Shown piece after piece: positions 1 to 9,331 of a stretch of 64,000 bases of DNA. Origin of the DNA: Geobacter sp. SVR (GTDB lineage: Bacteria; Desulfobacterota; Desulfuromonadia; Geobacterales; Pseudopelobacteraceae); the NCBI RefSeq assembly GCF_016865365.1, contig NZ_AP024469.1:1952501-2016500 (forward strand), in the 5' to 3' direction. Position numbers and translations under genes: made by a program. Below the pieces are notes generated by a model. It searched no databases. It saw only the letters and a program-made list of their open reading frames with translations, and was not told the origin of the DNA. Within the stretch, counting starts at the first letter, position 1, and each line of letters starts with the position of its first letter.

Positions 1-1219
<1,219 letters not shown>

Positions 1220-1363
1220 ATAAAAATGAAATACGGCTCGGGGGAAGGTCTCCTTCCCCCAGGCCGGATATATCCACCAGATATACAGCCTGAACAAACA
1301 CCACGAATGCAATTGATAACGATTTGTAGAGACGTTTGCCCAAATGTCTTTACTGCCGATTTC

Positions 1364-1479
<116 letters not shown>

Positions 1480-1489
1480 ATAATTACAA

Positions 1490-1531
1490 AAAGAGCCCTG
1501 TTCATCATTACGATGAACAGGGCTCTTTGCA
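1490..1531 (+). terminator. rrn operon intrinsic terminator
   Basis: Perfect 17-bp stem (1490-1506 with 1512-1528) around a 5-nt loop, ending in CTCTTT. It starts about 11 bp after the 5S. A slightly decayed copy of this hairpin occurs at 3901-3937. Confidence 0.9.
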
Positions 1532-1626
1532 CGTCAGCGTCGAAACCGCTTCGGCATACCCCACGTAGGTGTGTCGTGCAAAACATGTAGGTCTCCATAT
1601 CCTGCACAATTGTATCGGAATCCGGC

Positions 1627-1664
1627 AAAGGCGCCGCCATTCAGTGAATGGGGCGCCTTTTTTT
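1627..1664 (+). terminator. Second intrinsic terminator before the Cache-type gene
   Basis: AAAGGCGCC (1627-1635) pairs with GGCGCCTTT (1652-1660). An inner CCATT/AATGG stem extends it, and it runs into TTTTTTT. It ends about 10 bp before the ribosome-binding site of the next gene. It is either a back-up stop for rRNA transcription or an attenuator. A start codon at 1571 would place this hairpin inside coding sequence, which argues for the downstream start. Confidence 0.8.
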
Positions 1665-1681
1665 ATACCTCAGGAGGGGCC

Positions 1682-3784
1682 GTGAACAAGGAACTTATCG
1701 AAAAACATGAACGGGTCCTGCTGAGGGGCATGCCGGATGTCGAGCAATGCCAGGAGATGCTCAGCCGCCTGGACAGGCAGTGGACGCGGGCCACACTCAC
1801 CGGCAAGATCAATTGCAGCCGCATTGCCCAGACGCTGATCGACTTCATCAACGGTACCCAGGCCAATTTTTCGGTCTTGCAGGAAAATCTCGTCGATACC
1901 CTGGTTCAGGAAAACACCCAAAAGGTAATCCTCGAAATCGCAGCCGTTGCCCAGGTGGCCATTGACATTCTCAAGCGCAACCTGTTCGAGCGCACGGCCG
2001 ACGTGGGGTTTTTGGCCACCGATGACGACATCGTGCAGTTTCTTTTGAGTCCGGCTTACGACCGTAACGCTTTGGCCTGCCACGACAATGTAGTCTCTGG
2101 CATGTTCTCGGACAGCGCCGCTACAGCCCACATAGAGGAACGGCTTCTCGAATACCGCAATAAATACACCGTCTACACCGAGATCATCATTCTCGATGTG
2201 GCCGGGCATGTGCGGGCTCATCTCGACTACGACAACCCCATATCCCACAGTGCTGATCCGCTCATCGCCGAAACTCTGGCCGCCCCTTCCTATGTCGAGA
2301 CCTACCGCCAAAGCGACCTGGTTCCGGGGCGCGGAGACGTGCTGCTGTATTCTCAGGCCATCAAAGACCCCACCACCGGCACAGCCATAGGCGTGCTGTG
2401 CCTGGTCTTTGATTTCAACGGCGAAATGATGAGCGTTTTTCAGAACCTGGAAAATTTCTCCGAGGATACGGTCATCCTGATCCTCGACGAAACCGGGAGG
2501 GCCATCGCCACGAGCGATCCAACCAAGGCTCCTGGCGGCCGGCGCTATCCCTTCTCCCTGCACGATGACTTCACCATGATCCAGCTCGACGGCGAGCCCT
2601 ATCTGTCCAAGACTCTGGCCACCAAAGGCTACCAGGGATTTTGGGGCTTGCCTTGGTATGGACAGGTCCTTAAACGTGTGGGCACCGCCTTCAAAGACGG
2701 CTCCAGCCGCCACAGCCTGGACGAGGCCACCATACGTCGCAACGCCATCTTTTCCGGCCGCCTGATCAGGGTTGAGGAGGCCTCGGAGGATGTACTGTCC
2801 GATCTGGAATTGATGGTGCAAAATGGCGAGATCATGGCGGCCAGGAAGTCCGTGCAGGCTGACGCCACAGAGCGGGTCGAGGCTCAGGCTCTGCCCTATG
2901 TCTTAAGCGAGATCAAAAAGATCGGCGATCAGGTGCAGCAGGTTTTCCAGGCTTCGACCGGCGGACTGCTCAGGCTCGTCACCTCCTCGCGCCTGCATGA
3001 CGTGCAGTTTCTGGCTGCCCTGGCCATCGACATCATGGACCGCAATCTCTACGAGCGAGCCAACGACTGCCGTTGGTGGGCACTGACCTCGGATTTCCGG
3101 CGTATGCTGGAAGAAACCACCCTGCGCGAGGCCGATCGCCATCGCATGCGCGAGATACTGACCTACATCAACAGCCTTTACACGGTGTACCCCAACCTCT
3201 TTGTCTACAACCGCGAAGGAAAGATCCTGGCCTGCTCCAACCCGGACGAACACCGCCAGGAAGGCCGGATGCTGAATGAGCGTTATGTGGCCGAAACCCT
3301 TGCCATCAGCGACTCCCAGCTCTACCGCGTCTCGTCCTTCGAGGCCTCGGACCTTTACGAGGAGCATGGCGTGGCGCGGCACACCTACATTTACAATGCT
3401 CCCATCACTTCCCTCACCCGCGGAGGAGCGGTGCTGGGCGGCATCGGCATCGTCTTCGACTCCGTGCCCCAGTTCCTGTCCATGCTGAACGACGCCCTGC
3501 CGCGAGACGGCATGGGCCACATCCTGGACGGTTCGGAAGGGATGTTCGTGGAGCCCAACGGCAAGGTAATCGCTTCCACCAATCCGGATATCAAACCCGG
3601 GGACAAGGTTGATCTGGCCAGCATCTTCTGTCAGCTCGACAGCGGCCAGTCCACCTCGCATCTGGTATCCGAGAGTGACAAACTCTACGCCGTGGGCTGC
3701 GCTCATTCCGCCGGCTACCGCGAGTACAAGCGTGACGGAGCCTACGTCAACGATCTGCTGGCCGTCATCAAGGTGCGTATCTGA
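1682..3784 (+). CDS. Tandem Cache-like sensor protein without an output domain
   Basis: About 700 residues. I chose GTG 1682 because GGAGGGG lies just upstream and because the longer frame from 1571 would translate a terminator hairpin. The protein is an internal duplication: helix plus Cache-like unit with RNLFER at 99-104 and again with RNLYER at 454-459, each followed by a sensor fold. I see no signal peptide, no membrane helix, and no HAMP, methyl-accepting, kinase or GGDEF domain, so it is predicted cytoplasmic. Similar units occur as the sensing part of some chemoreceptor-like proteins (family knowledge). Ligand and partner are unknown. It sits between the rrn terminator and a relic copy of the 5S tail, so it may have arrived with a duplication or insertion there. 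Certain as a gene, moderate as to fold. Confidence 0.85.
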   Translation: MNKELIEKHERVLLRGMPDVEQCQEMLSRLDRQWTRATLTGKINCSRIAQTLIDFINGTQANFSVLQENLVDTLVQENTQKVILEIAAVAQVAIDILKRNLFERTADVGFLATDDDIVQFLLSPAYDRNALACHDNVVSGMFSDSAATAHIEERLLEYRNKYTVYTEIIILDVAGHVRAHLDYDNPISHSADPLIAETLAAPSYVETYRQSDLVPGRGDVLLYSQAIKDPTTGTAIGVLCLVFDFNGEMMSVFQNLENFSEDTVILILDETGRAIATSDPTKAPGGRRYPFSLHDDFTMIQLDGEPYLSKTLATKGYQGFWGLPWYGQVLKRVGTAFKDGSSRHSLDEATIRRNAIFSGRLIRVEEASEDVLSDLELMVQNGEIMAARKSVQADATERVEAQALPYVLSEIKKIGDQVQQVFQASTGGLLRLVTSSRLHDVQFLAALAIDIMDRNLYERANDCRWWALTSDFRRMLEETTLREADRHRMREILTYINSLYTVYPNLFVYNREGKILACSNPDEHRQEGRMLNERYVAETLAISDSQLYRVSSFEASDLYEEHGVARHTYIYNAPITSLTRGGAVLGGIGIVFDSVPQFLSMLNDALPRDGMGHILDGSEGMFVEPNGKVIASTNPDIKPGDKVDLASIFCQLDSGQSTSHLVSESDKLYAVGCAHSAGYREYKRDGAYVNDLLAVIKVRI

Positions 3785-3799
3785 AGGAAAACGTTATAC

Positions 3800-3885
3800 G
3801 CATTCCTCTTTTCGAATAGGGGAAGCTACATCCTTCAGGGCTGTTGACACTACACGGGAAGCTGCGCGGGAAAGCCGGGCGCCAG
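3800..3885 (+). pseudogene. Decayed duplicate of the 5S rRNA 3' half
   Basis: The stretch aligns by eye, almost without gaps, to 5S bases about 1390-1479. Shared blocks include CGAA..GGAAG, TCAGGGC, ACACGGGAAGCTG against GCACGGGCAGCTG, and GGGAAAG, then GGAATAAT. Substitutions are scattered and the 5' half is missing, so it cannot be a working 5S. The terminator that follows is also a copy of the rrn terminator. Confidence 0.8.
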
Positions 3886-3900
3886 GAATAATAACGTCGT

Positions 3901-3937
3901 AAAAGCCCCGTTCATCACGACGATGACGGGGCTTTTT
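3901..3937 (+). terminator. Copy of the rrn terminator, ending the Cache-type gene
   Basis: AAAAGCCCCG..CATC and GATG.CGGGGCTTTT form a stem with a one-base bulge and the loop ACGAC, then TTTTTGC. It matches the hairpin at 1490-1528 in layout and distance from the 5S-like sequence. It probably now terminates transcription of the gene at 1682. Confidence 0.85.
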
Positions 3938-4196
3938 GCATTTCAACGCGGGTACTGCAGTACTACCTGCTTGATAAGGTGTTGCTCTTTATCCAGGTCT
4001 CCCCCCTCTCGATAGCCCACACGATATCTACAGTGAAATCGGGAGGCGTACAGCTTCGGTGGATTAACACCAGTCAAAGCCCTGTAGATAACGTTCCAAA
4101 ATTATTTTGACGCTATCAAGAACAAGATGCTACGGTTATGCTTTCATAGAAACGCTTTCAAACAATCTTGACTGTTTGTAATACATCGCGAAATCC
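3938..4196 (+). other. Intergenic region before the LytS-type kinase
   Basis: No gene seen. It holds a 12-bp palindrome GTACTGCAGTAC at 3952-3963 and a weak promoter candidate: TTGACG at 4107-4112 and TACGGT at 4131-4136 with an 18-bp spacer. No clear Shine-Dalgarno precedes the ATG at 4197. Confidence 0.35.
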
Positions 4197-5900
4197 ATGG
4201 ACAATCAAATCGTAAGTCTGAGTTTGGATCTCTTCGAGCGCCTGGGGCTGCTGGCAATCGTCTTCTTCCTCATGATGCGGTTCGAGCTTTGCCGTAGGCT
4301 TCTGACCGGCACTGCCAATGGATGGGAGAAACTGATATATGCCGTTTACTTCGGCTTGGCCGGTGTTCTTGCCAATTATTACGCCTTTCCCGTGCAGGGA
4401 GCCATTGCCAACCTGCGCGGTGTCCCGGTTGCCATGGGAGGGATTCTGGGGGGACCGCTGGTCGGGCTGGCGGCTGGTCTTATTGCCGGCAGCCATCGTT
4501 TCTTTGTCGATATCGGCGGCCTGACTTCTCTTGCATGCGGTATCGGTACCCTGCTGGAAGGGGTGGTGGCTGCACTGGTCTACCGCAGCCTGCAACGCAA
4601 ACAATACGATGCCGCGGTTGCCTTTCTGACCGGCGTGGTCATCGAATCGATCAAGATGGGCATGATACTGCTGCTGGCTCGGCCGTTCGACAGTGCGCTG
4701 GCAGCGGTTGAGGCGATTGCCCTTCCGACGATCCTTTCCAACGCGTTCGGCATCGCCATCCTGGTGGAAGTCCTTGCCTCCGTGACACGGGAGCAGGAAC
4801 GCTTGATGGCTCAACAGGCCCAGATTACCCTTTCGATCGCCTCCAGCACACTTCCCTACCTGCGCCATGGGCTTACCCATGAATCTGCCGTCAGAACCGC
4901 CCAGATCATCCGCGACATGACCGGGCTCGCCGCGGTATCCCTGTATGGTGAAAACGAAATACTGGCTCATGAAGGACGGGGACCTGGACAATCCACCGGG
5001 GATGGGCCGGCGGCTATCGTTCAGCGCGTCCGGGAATCAGGAAGCCTTACCATAGCCGCCACCCGGGAGGAAATCGGCTATCCCGGCCAGCCGGGCGAAT
5101 TCGGTTCGGCCATTGCAGCCCCCCTGAAAAAGTGGGACAAGACCGTGGGGGTTATGGTGCTGTACCGCGTGGAGGAAAAGGGTGTTACCCGGCTGGACGT
5201 CGAACTGGCCGGTGGTCTCGCCCCCCTCTTTTCCAGCCAGTTGGAGCTGGGGGAGATCGAAACACAGCGCAAGTTGGTGGCGGAGGCGGAGATCAAGGCG
5301 CTCCAGGCTCAGATCAATCCCCATTTTCTCTTCAATGCCATCTCCACCATCATCAGCTACACCCGCACCGATCCTCAGACCGCTTCCTGTCTGCTGGTCA
5401 AACTGGCGGAATTTTTCAGAAAAAATATCAGTCCCTCTGGCGACCGGGTGGACCTGGCCACCGAACTGGAACACTGCGACGCCTACGTTGCCATTGAAAA
5501 GGCCCGGTTCGAGGAGCGTCTAGCCGTTGTCTACGAGGTTGATGAGGAAACCCTGTCGTGCAAGGTGCCGTCACTGATACTGCAACCGCTGGTGGAAAAC
5601 GGCATCCGCCACGGCATCCTGCCCAAGGAGGGGGGCGGCGTGATCCATGTGGGAGCTCACAGAACCGGCGATACGGTCAATATCTACGTCAGGGACAACG
5701 GTGTCGGCATGGCGCCGGAGCGAATCGCCCAGCTGCTCGTGCCCGGTCCCGGGCCGCGTTCCGAAGGGGGACTTGGTCTGGCCCTCCGGAACGTGAACGG
5801 CCGCCTGGCTGCCCTGTACGGCAAGGAGAACTCCCTGCATATCTCCAGCGAGCCCGGCAAAGGGACGACCGTGCGGTTCTGCATACCGGTGATCCCATGA
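4197..5900 (+). CDS. LytS/BtsS-type sensor histidine kinase
   Basis: 567 residues. The N-terminal 200 residues are hydrophobic, with the 5TM-Lyt pattern (GGILGGPLVGLAAGLIAG near 80-100). A GAF-like region follows at about 215-345, then a His_kinase domain with NPHFLFN (phosphorylated His376) and an ATP-binding domain (VENGIRHG, DNGVGM, GGLGLALRN). The protein should sit in the inner membrane and phosphorylate the LytTR regulator whose start codon overlaps its stop (ATGA). E. coli relatives BtsS and YpdA respond to external pyruvate (family knowledge). A 2-oxo- or 2-hydroxy-acid ligand would fit the downstream flavoenzyme but is inferred. Start codon not strongly supported. Confidence 0.92.
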   Translation: MDNQIVSLSLDLFERLGLLAIVFFLMMRFELCRRLLTGTANGWEKLIYAVYFGLAGVLANYYAFPVQGAIANLRGVPVAMGGILGGPLVGLAAGLIAGSHRFFVDIGGLTSLACGIGTLLEGVVAALVYRSLQRKQYDAAVAFLTGVVIESIKMGMILLLARPFDSALAAVEAIALPTILSNAFGIAILVEVLASVTREQERLMAQQAQITLSIASSTLPYLRHGLTHESAVRTAQIIRDMTGLAAVSLYGENEILAHEGRGPGQSTGDGPAAIVQRVRESGSLTIAATREEIGYPGQPGEFGSAIAAPLKKWDKTVGVMVLYRVEEKGVTRLDVELAGGLAPLFSSQLELGEIETQRKLVAEAEIKALQAQINPHFLFNAISTIISYTRTDPQTASCLLVKLAEFFRKNISPSGDRVDLATELEHCDAYVAIEKARFEERLAVVYEVDEETLSCKVPSLILQPLVENGIRHGILPKEGGGVIHVGAHRTGDTVNIYVRDNGVGMAPERIAQLLVPGPGPRSEGGLGLALRNVNGRLAALYGKENSLHISSEPGKGTTVRFCIPVIP

Positions 5901-6664
5901 GGATATCGGTCTACATAATCGACGACGAGGCTCCGGCCCGCAGAGAATTACGTTACCTGCTGGAGCAGATCGACGGTGTGACCATTCTGGGGGAATCTTC
6001 GACCCCCTCCCAGGGACTGAAGGGAATCAGGGAAACACGACCGGACATGGTTTTTCTGGATATTCAGATGCCGGGACTGAGCGGCATCGACCTGGCGCAG
6101 ATGCTTGCTGAACTGCCCAATTCTCCCCAGATCGTCTTTGCCACCGCCCATCATGAGTTTGCCGTGGAGGCGTTCGATGTGGATGCCACGGATTACATTC
6201 TCAAGCCATTCACCATGGAGCGGGTTGCACACTCCATCAACAAGGCGGAAAAATCCATGCGCAGCCGCCATGGCGACGGTCATACCATCGGCAACGGTTT
6301 TCAGGAAAGTGCAGGTCTTGCTGCGGGCAAGCGTCTTCTGGTGCACAAGCGGGGTAAAACCCTCCCGATCGCCCCTGAAGATATCCTTTTTATCAGCCGG
6401 ACCGAACGGGAGACTCTGGTGCACACGGCGCGGGAAACGTATATGTCCCGCAGCAGCCTCTCCGCCCTGGAAGAGGTTCTGGCGCCGTTCTCGTTCGTCA
6501 GGGTGCATCGCAACACCTTGGTCAACCTGAAGGGTATCATCGAGATCATCCCCTGGTTCAGCGGCAGTTGTAAACTGGTGATGAACGACGCTGCGCGCAG
6601 TGAAGTCCTGGTCAGCAGGTACAATGCCAAAGATCTGAAAGAACGCCTGATTCTGAGCTCATAG
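5897..6664 (+). CDS. LytTR-family response regulator
   Basis: 255 residues, starting at the ATG that overlaps the kinase stop by 4 bp. The receiver domain has IIDDE, the phosphorylated Asp55 (FLDIQMP) and Lys103 (ILKPF). A C-terminal LytTR DNA-binding domain occupies about 145-250 (ILFISRTERETLVHT, FVRVHRNTLVNL). It is translationally coupled to the sensor kinase. LytTR proteins bind paired short direct repeats two helical turns apart; such repeats lie just 55 bp downstream of this gene, so the likely target is the operon starting at 6904. An upstream in-frame ATG (5558) lies inside the kinase gene and was not chosen. Confidence 0.93.
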   Translation: MRISVYIIDDEAPARRELRYLLEQIDGVTILGESSTPSQGLKGIRETRPDMVFLDIQMPGLSGIDLAQMLAELPNSPQIVFATAHHEFAVEAFDVDATDYILKPFTMERVAHSINKAEKSMRSRHGDGHTIGNGFQESAGLAAGKRLLVHKRGKTLPIAPEDILFISRTERETLVHTARETYMSRSSLSALEEVLAPFSFVRVHRNTLVNLKGIIEIIPWFSGSCKLVMNDAARSEVLVSRYNAKDLKERLILSS

Positions 6665-6719
6665 CAGTCCCGACATTCCCAATTCTCCTCCATCCTCACT
6701 TTTCCTCTGGCCATATCAA

Positions 6720-6771
6720 CCATTCAGCACGTAATCGTGCCATTCAGCACCCCTTTTGTGCCACTCGGTAC
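6720..6771 (+). promoter_or_regulatory. Candidate LytTR operator: three direct repeats
   Basis: CCATTCAGCAC occurs at 6720-6730 and 6740-6750, and the variant CCACTCGGTAC at 6761-6771. Repeat starts are 20 and 21 bp apart, which matches the two-turn spacing LytTR regulators use. The core resembles the YpdB-type site GGCATTTCA. It lies between the regulator gene and the flavoenzyme operon, immediately upstream of a TATAGT -10 element. Confidence 0.65.
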
Positions 6772-6778
6772 GTTCTGC

Positions 6779-6807
6779 TTACCCGCCATCATCCTCTTCG
6801 CTATAGT
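6779..6807 (+). promoter_or_regulatory. Candidate activator-dependent promoter of the flavoenzyme operon
   Basis: TATAGT at 6802-6807 is a good -10. No good -35 hexamer is seen 16-18 bp upstream (CTTACC near 6779-6784), and the third LytTR repeat ends only 7 bp before that. A weak -35 beside an operator is typical of a class-II-like activated promoter. The transcript would have a leader of about 90 nt before the ATG at 6904. Confidence 0.5.
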
Positions 6808-6903
6808 AAGGTCACGAAGTCTGGCGCTCTTCTGAGCCCCGGCACAAGCCGGCATCGGGAGAAGGGCTCACAGGACTTAACCCGAAAAGAAGGAGATCAA
6901 ACC

Positions 6904-8124
6904 ATGATGGAAGAACTGATCGAATCGGCTGAACAGGAGCGGGGGGGAGTGAGCCGGCGGAGTTTTATCAAGACCGCTGCGGTGGTGGGTGCCGGCATGC
7001 TGGCGGTGCAGGCTGCGGGCCGCAGTGAAGCCCAGGCTGCCGAAGATTCCAAACAGGCGGCCAAGAAGGCTTCGGATGCTGCTGCAGGCGGGGGAGCCAA
7101 AAAGCTTTCCGACGTGCTCAAGGTTGCCCGGGAAAAGATGTATCCGCGCTGCCGGGTGTGCCCCGAGTGCGACGGGGTAGCCTGTTCCGGAGAAGTACCC
7201 GGCATGGGGGGAATCGATTCGGGCAAGGCCTTCCGCAATAACCTTCAGGCCCTTGCCGCATATAACCTCAGGATGCTCACGTTCCATGAGGTTAAAAAAC
7301 CGGACACCTCTCTGACCCTGTTCGGGGCAAAGCTCTCCATGCCCATCCTCTCAGGGGTCACCGGCGGTGTCACCTATAACATGGGCTTGGGGGGAAAGGT
7401 CAGCGAAGAGGAGTACGCCGAGGGAATCATCGGTGGCTGCGTCCAGGCCGGTACCATGGGATTTGCCGCCGACGGTATCGGTGATCCGCTGTCGGTGTAC
7501 GAGACGCGGCTGAAGACGGTGGCCAAGTACCGTGGCCGTGCTGTGGCGCAGATCAAGCCCCGCACACAAACCGAGATTATCGAGCGCATCCGGCTGCTGG
7601 AACAGGTCGGTGTTCCCATTTTCGCCCTGGACATCGATTCGGCAGGCCGCGCATCCCGTGCCCTGCCGGGTAAAACCGTTGAGCCCAAATCGCTGAAGCA
7701 GCTCAGGGAAATTGCCCGGTCCACCAAACTGCCATTCGTGATCAAAGGGGTCATGACCCCCGAAGAGGCGGTCATGGCCTATGAAGTCGGCGCCGCCGGC
7801 ATCGTAGTGTCGAACCACGGTGGCCGGGTACTGGATCATACCCCGGGAACCGCTCAGGTATTGCCGGCCATTGCCGACAAAGTCAAAGGGAAACTATTGA
7901 TCCTGGCGGATGGTGGCGTGCGATACGGTGGCGATGTGTTGAAGATGCTGGCCCTGGGAGCCAGTGCCGTTCTTGTGGGGCGTCCGTTGGTCAGAGGCTC
8001 GGTTGGTGGTGGTGCCGAGGGGGTGGCGCTCATGCTGAAGAAGATGCAGGACGAATTGGTGGTAGCTATGACGTTGACCGGTACGGCGGACGTGAAAAAC
8101 GTAAGCAGAAGCATCATCATCTGA
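6904..8124 (+). CDS. Tat-exported FMN-dependent alpha-hydroxy-acid oxidoreductase
   Basis: 406 residues; AAGGAG lies about 10 nt upstream. The N-terminus is a twin-arginine signal (SRRSFIK at about 18-24, then a hydrophobic stretch and an AQAA cleavage region), so a folded flavoprotein should be exported. The rest is an FMN TIM barrel of the lactate/glycolate oxidase family: IKGVM holds the conserved Lys, SNHGGR the catalytic His and Arg, and DGGVRYGGD plus LVGRPLVRG bind phosphate. Just after the signal comes a cysteine cluster, C-x2-C-x2-C-x4-C, a feature I recall from clostridial members of the family, which are cytoplasmic. The substrate is unknown; a 2-hydroxy acid is inferred. It heads an operon with a triheme cytochrome and TatA, suggesting periplasmic oxidation coupled to cytochrome reduction. 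Confidence 0.88.
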   Translation: MMEELIESAEQERGGVSRRSFIKTAAVVGAGMLAVQAAGRSEAQAAEDSKQAAKKASDAAAGGGAKKLSDVLKVAREKMYPRCRVCPECDGVACSGEVPGMGGIDSGKAFRNNLQALAAYNLRMLTFHEVKKPDTSLTLFGAKLSMPILSGVTGGVTYNMGLGGKVSEEEYAEGIIGGCVQAGTMGFAADGIGDPLSVYETRLKTVAKYRGRAVAQIKPRTQTEIIERIRLLEQVGVPIFALDIDSAGRASRALPGKTVEPKSLKQLREIARSTKLPFVIKGVMTPEEAVMAYEVGAAGIVVSNHGGRVLDHTPGTAQVLPAIADKVKGKLLILADGGVRYGGDVLKMLALGASAVLVGRPLVRGSVGGGAEGVALMLKKMQDELVVAMTLTGTADVKNVSRSIII

Positions 8125-8195
8125 AGGGCATCCGGAGGAGGGCCGGGGCGGGCACTGAGTGTCGCTCCCCGTTTCGCCACATAGGGGAGACAATC

Positions 8196-8498
8196 ATGAG
8201 ATACGTAACATCATGCGCAATCGGCGGGCTGCTCATCCTGCTGGCCGGCACCGTATCTGCCACGGGAGGGGGCAAAGCCTTGCTGTACGGCGGGGCAGGC
8301 CAGGGAAAGGTAATCTTCGATGGGCGGCTGCACGCGTCAAAGGGCCTGGTCTGCGCGGATTGCCACAGTGCGCTTTTCAATACATGGAAAAAGGACCTGA
8401 TCACCATGGACGATCATTTCAGCGACAAGGGCTGCTTTGCCTGCCACAACGGTACCAAGGTGTTCAACGAGTGCGAACAGTGCCACCGGAAGATGTGA
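8196..8498 (+). CDS. Triheme c7-type periplasmic cytochrome
   Basis: 100 residues with GGGGAG before the ATG. The signal peptide ends near residue 22 (TVSATGG). Three haem-attachment motifs follow: CADCH, CFACH and CEQCH, with further His residues (LHASKG, DDHF) as likely axial ligands. Size and haem number fit the c7/PpcA-like group of Geobacter-type bacteria, though the haem spacing is not exactly PpcA. It lies 71 bp after the exported flavoenzyme and is its probable electron acceptor (inference from context). It acts in the periplasm. Confidence 0.9.
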   Translation: MRYVTSCAIGGLLILLAGTVSATGGGKALLYGGAGQGKVIFDGRLHASKGLVCADCHSALFNTWKKDLITMDDHFSDKGCFACHNGTKVFNECEQCHRKM

Positions 8499-8540
8499 AT
8501 TCGTCGCCACATACGATAGGTCTGGAAAGGAGAACCTGAC

Positions 8541-9302
8541 ATGAGAATTACCCGTCGAATCACCGGAATCTGCGGTGGTGCTCTGCTGATGCTCGTTCTG
8601 GCGGTGAACTCCCGGGCTGCTGAAGTCCGGCTGAGCGGCGCCGCAAGCGTCGTCAGTGATCTGATAACCCCGAACAAGGCTGTGGTGGAAAAAACTACCG
8701 GCCACACCTTAACGGTGACAACGAGTACTGCGGGCAAGGGGCTGATCGACCTGGTGGAGGGGCGCAGCGATGCCTCTCTGGCTTCGGCCTCCCTGGAGGC
8801 AACCATTCAGGCTGCCAAATCCGCCGGACTGAAAGATGCACCGGCCAACCTGAAGCTGCATGTGGTCGGCACCTCCGAGGTGGTATTCATTGTCCACCCG
8901 TCAAACCGGGTCACCAGGTTGAGCTGGGAACAGATTCGGGACATCCATACCGGCAAGATCACGAACTGGAAAGAGCTGGGGGGCAAGGACCTGCCAATAA
9001 CGGTTTATACCGATGCCAAGGCCAGTGCCACCAGGGGGCTGATAAAGCAGATGGTCATGGGGGGACAGGAGTATGCCTCTCATGGAAAAGCCGTGGACTT
9101 TGTCAAAAAGGTGAACGACGATGTGGCCCAAGATGAGGCCGGTATCGGCGGACTGGGGATCGGTTTCGTTGACCGGAATAAGGTAACCATCGTTGAAAGC
9201 AAAAAGGTGGAGCGCCCCTTTGCCTTTGTCACACTGGGTGAACCATCTGCCCTGCTGCGTACGGTTATCGATGCCTACGCACAGATTGGAAACAGAAAAT
9301 AA
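8541..9302 (+). CDS. PstS-like periplasmic binding protein
   Basis: 253 residues, with GGAAAGGAG before the ATG. The signal peptide (RRITGICGG...NSRAA) is followed by a small PBP-like fold. Features typical of PstS-type proteins are LSGAASV near the mature N-terminus, TSTAGKGLIDLVEGRSDASLAS, and SWEQIRDIHTGKITNWKELGG. No ABC permease or ATPase is nearby, so it is unlikely to be a phosphate importer by itself. Such orphan binding proteins may act as ligand sensors or scaffolds. It is the third gene of the flavoenzyme-cytochrome unit; its ligand is unknown. Confidence 0.85.
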   Translation: MRITRRITGICGGALLMLVLAVNSRAAEVRLSGAASVVSDLITPNKAVVEKTTGHTLTVTTSTAGKGLIDLVEGRSDASLASASLEATIQAAKSAGLKDAPANLKLHVVGTSEVVFIVHPSNRVTRLSWEQIRDIHTGKITNWKELGGKDLPITVYTDAKASATRGLIKQMVMGGQEYASHGKAVDFVKKVNDDVAQDEAGIGGLGIGFVDRNKVTIVESKKVERPFAFVTLGEPSALLRTVIDAYAQIGNRK

Positions 9303-9331
9303 CCGTCAGCACACGAGTCAGGGAGGTTGGT

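Noticed and set aside
1571-1681. N-terminal extension of the Cache-type gene
   Set aside because: It would run through an intrinsic terminator and has no ribosome-binding site; GTG 1682 has one.
1670-3706. Two long minus-strand open frames opposite the Cache-type gene
   Set aside because: The plus-strand product has a duplicated domain structure and a ribosome-binding site; the minus frames have neither.
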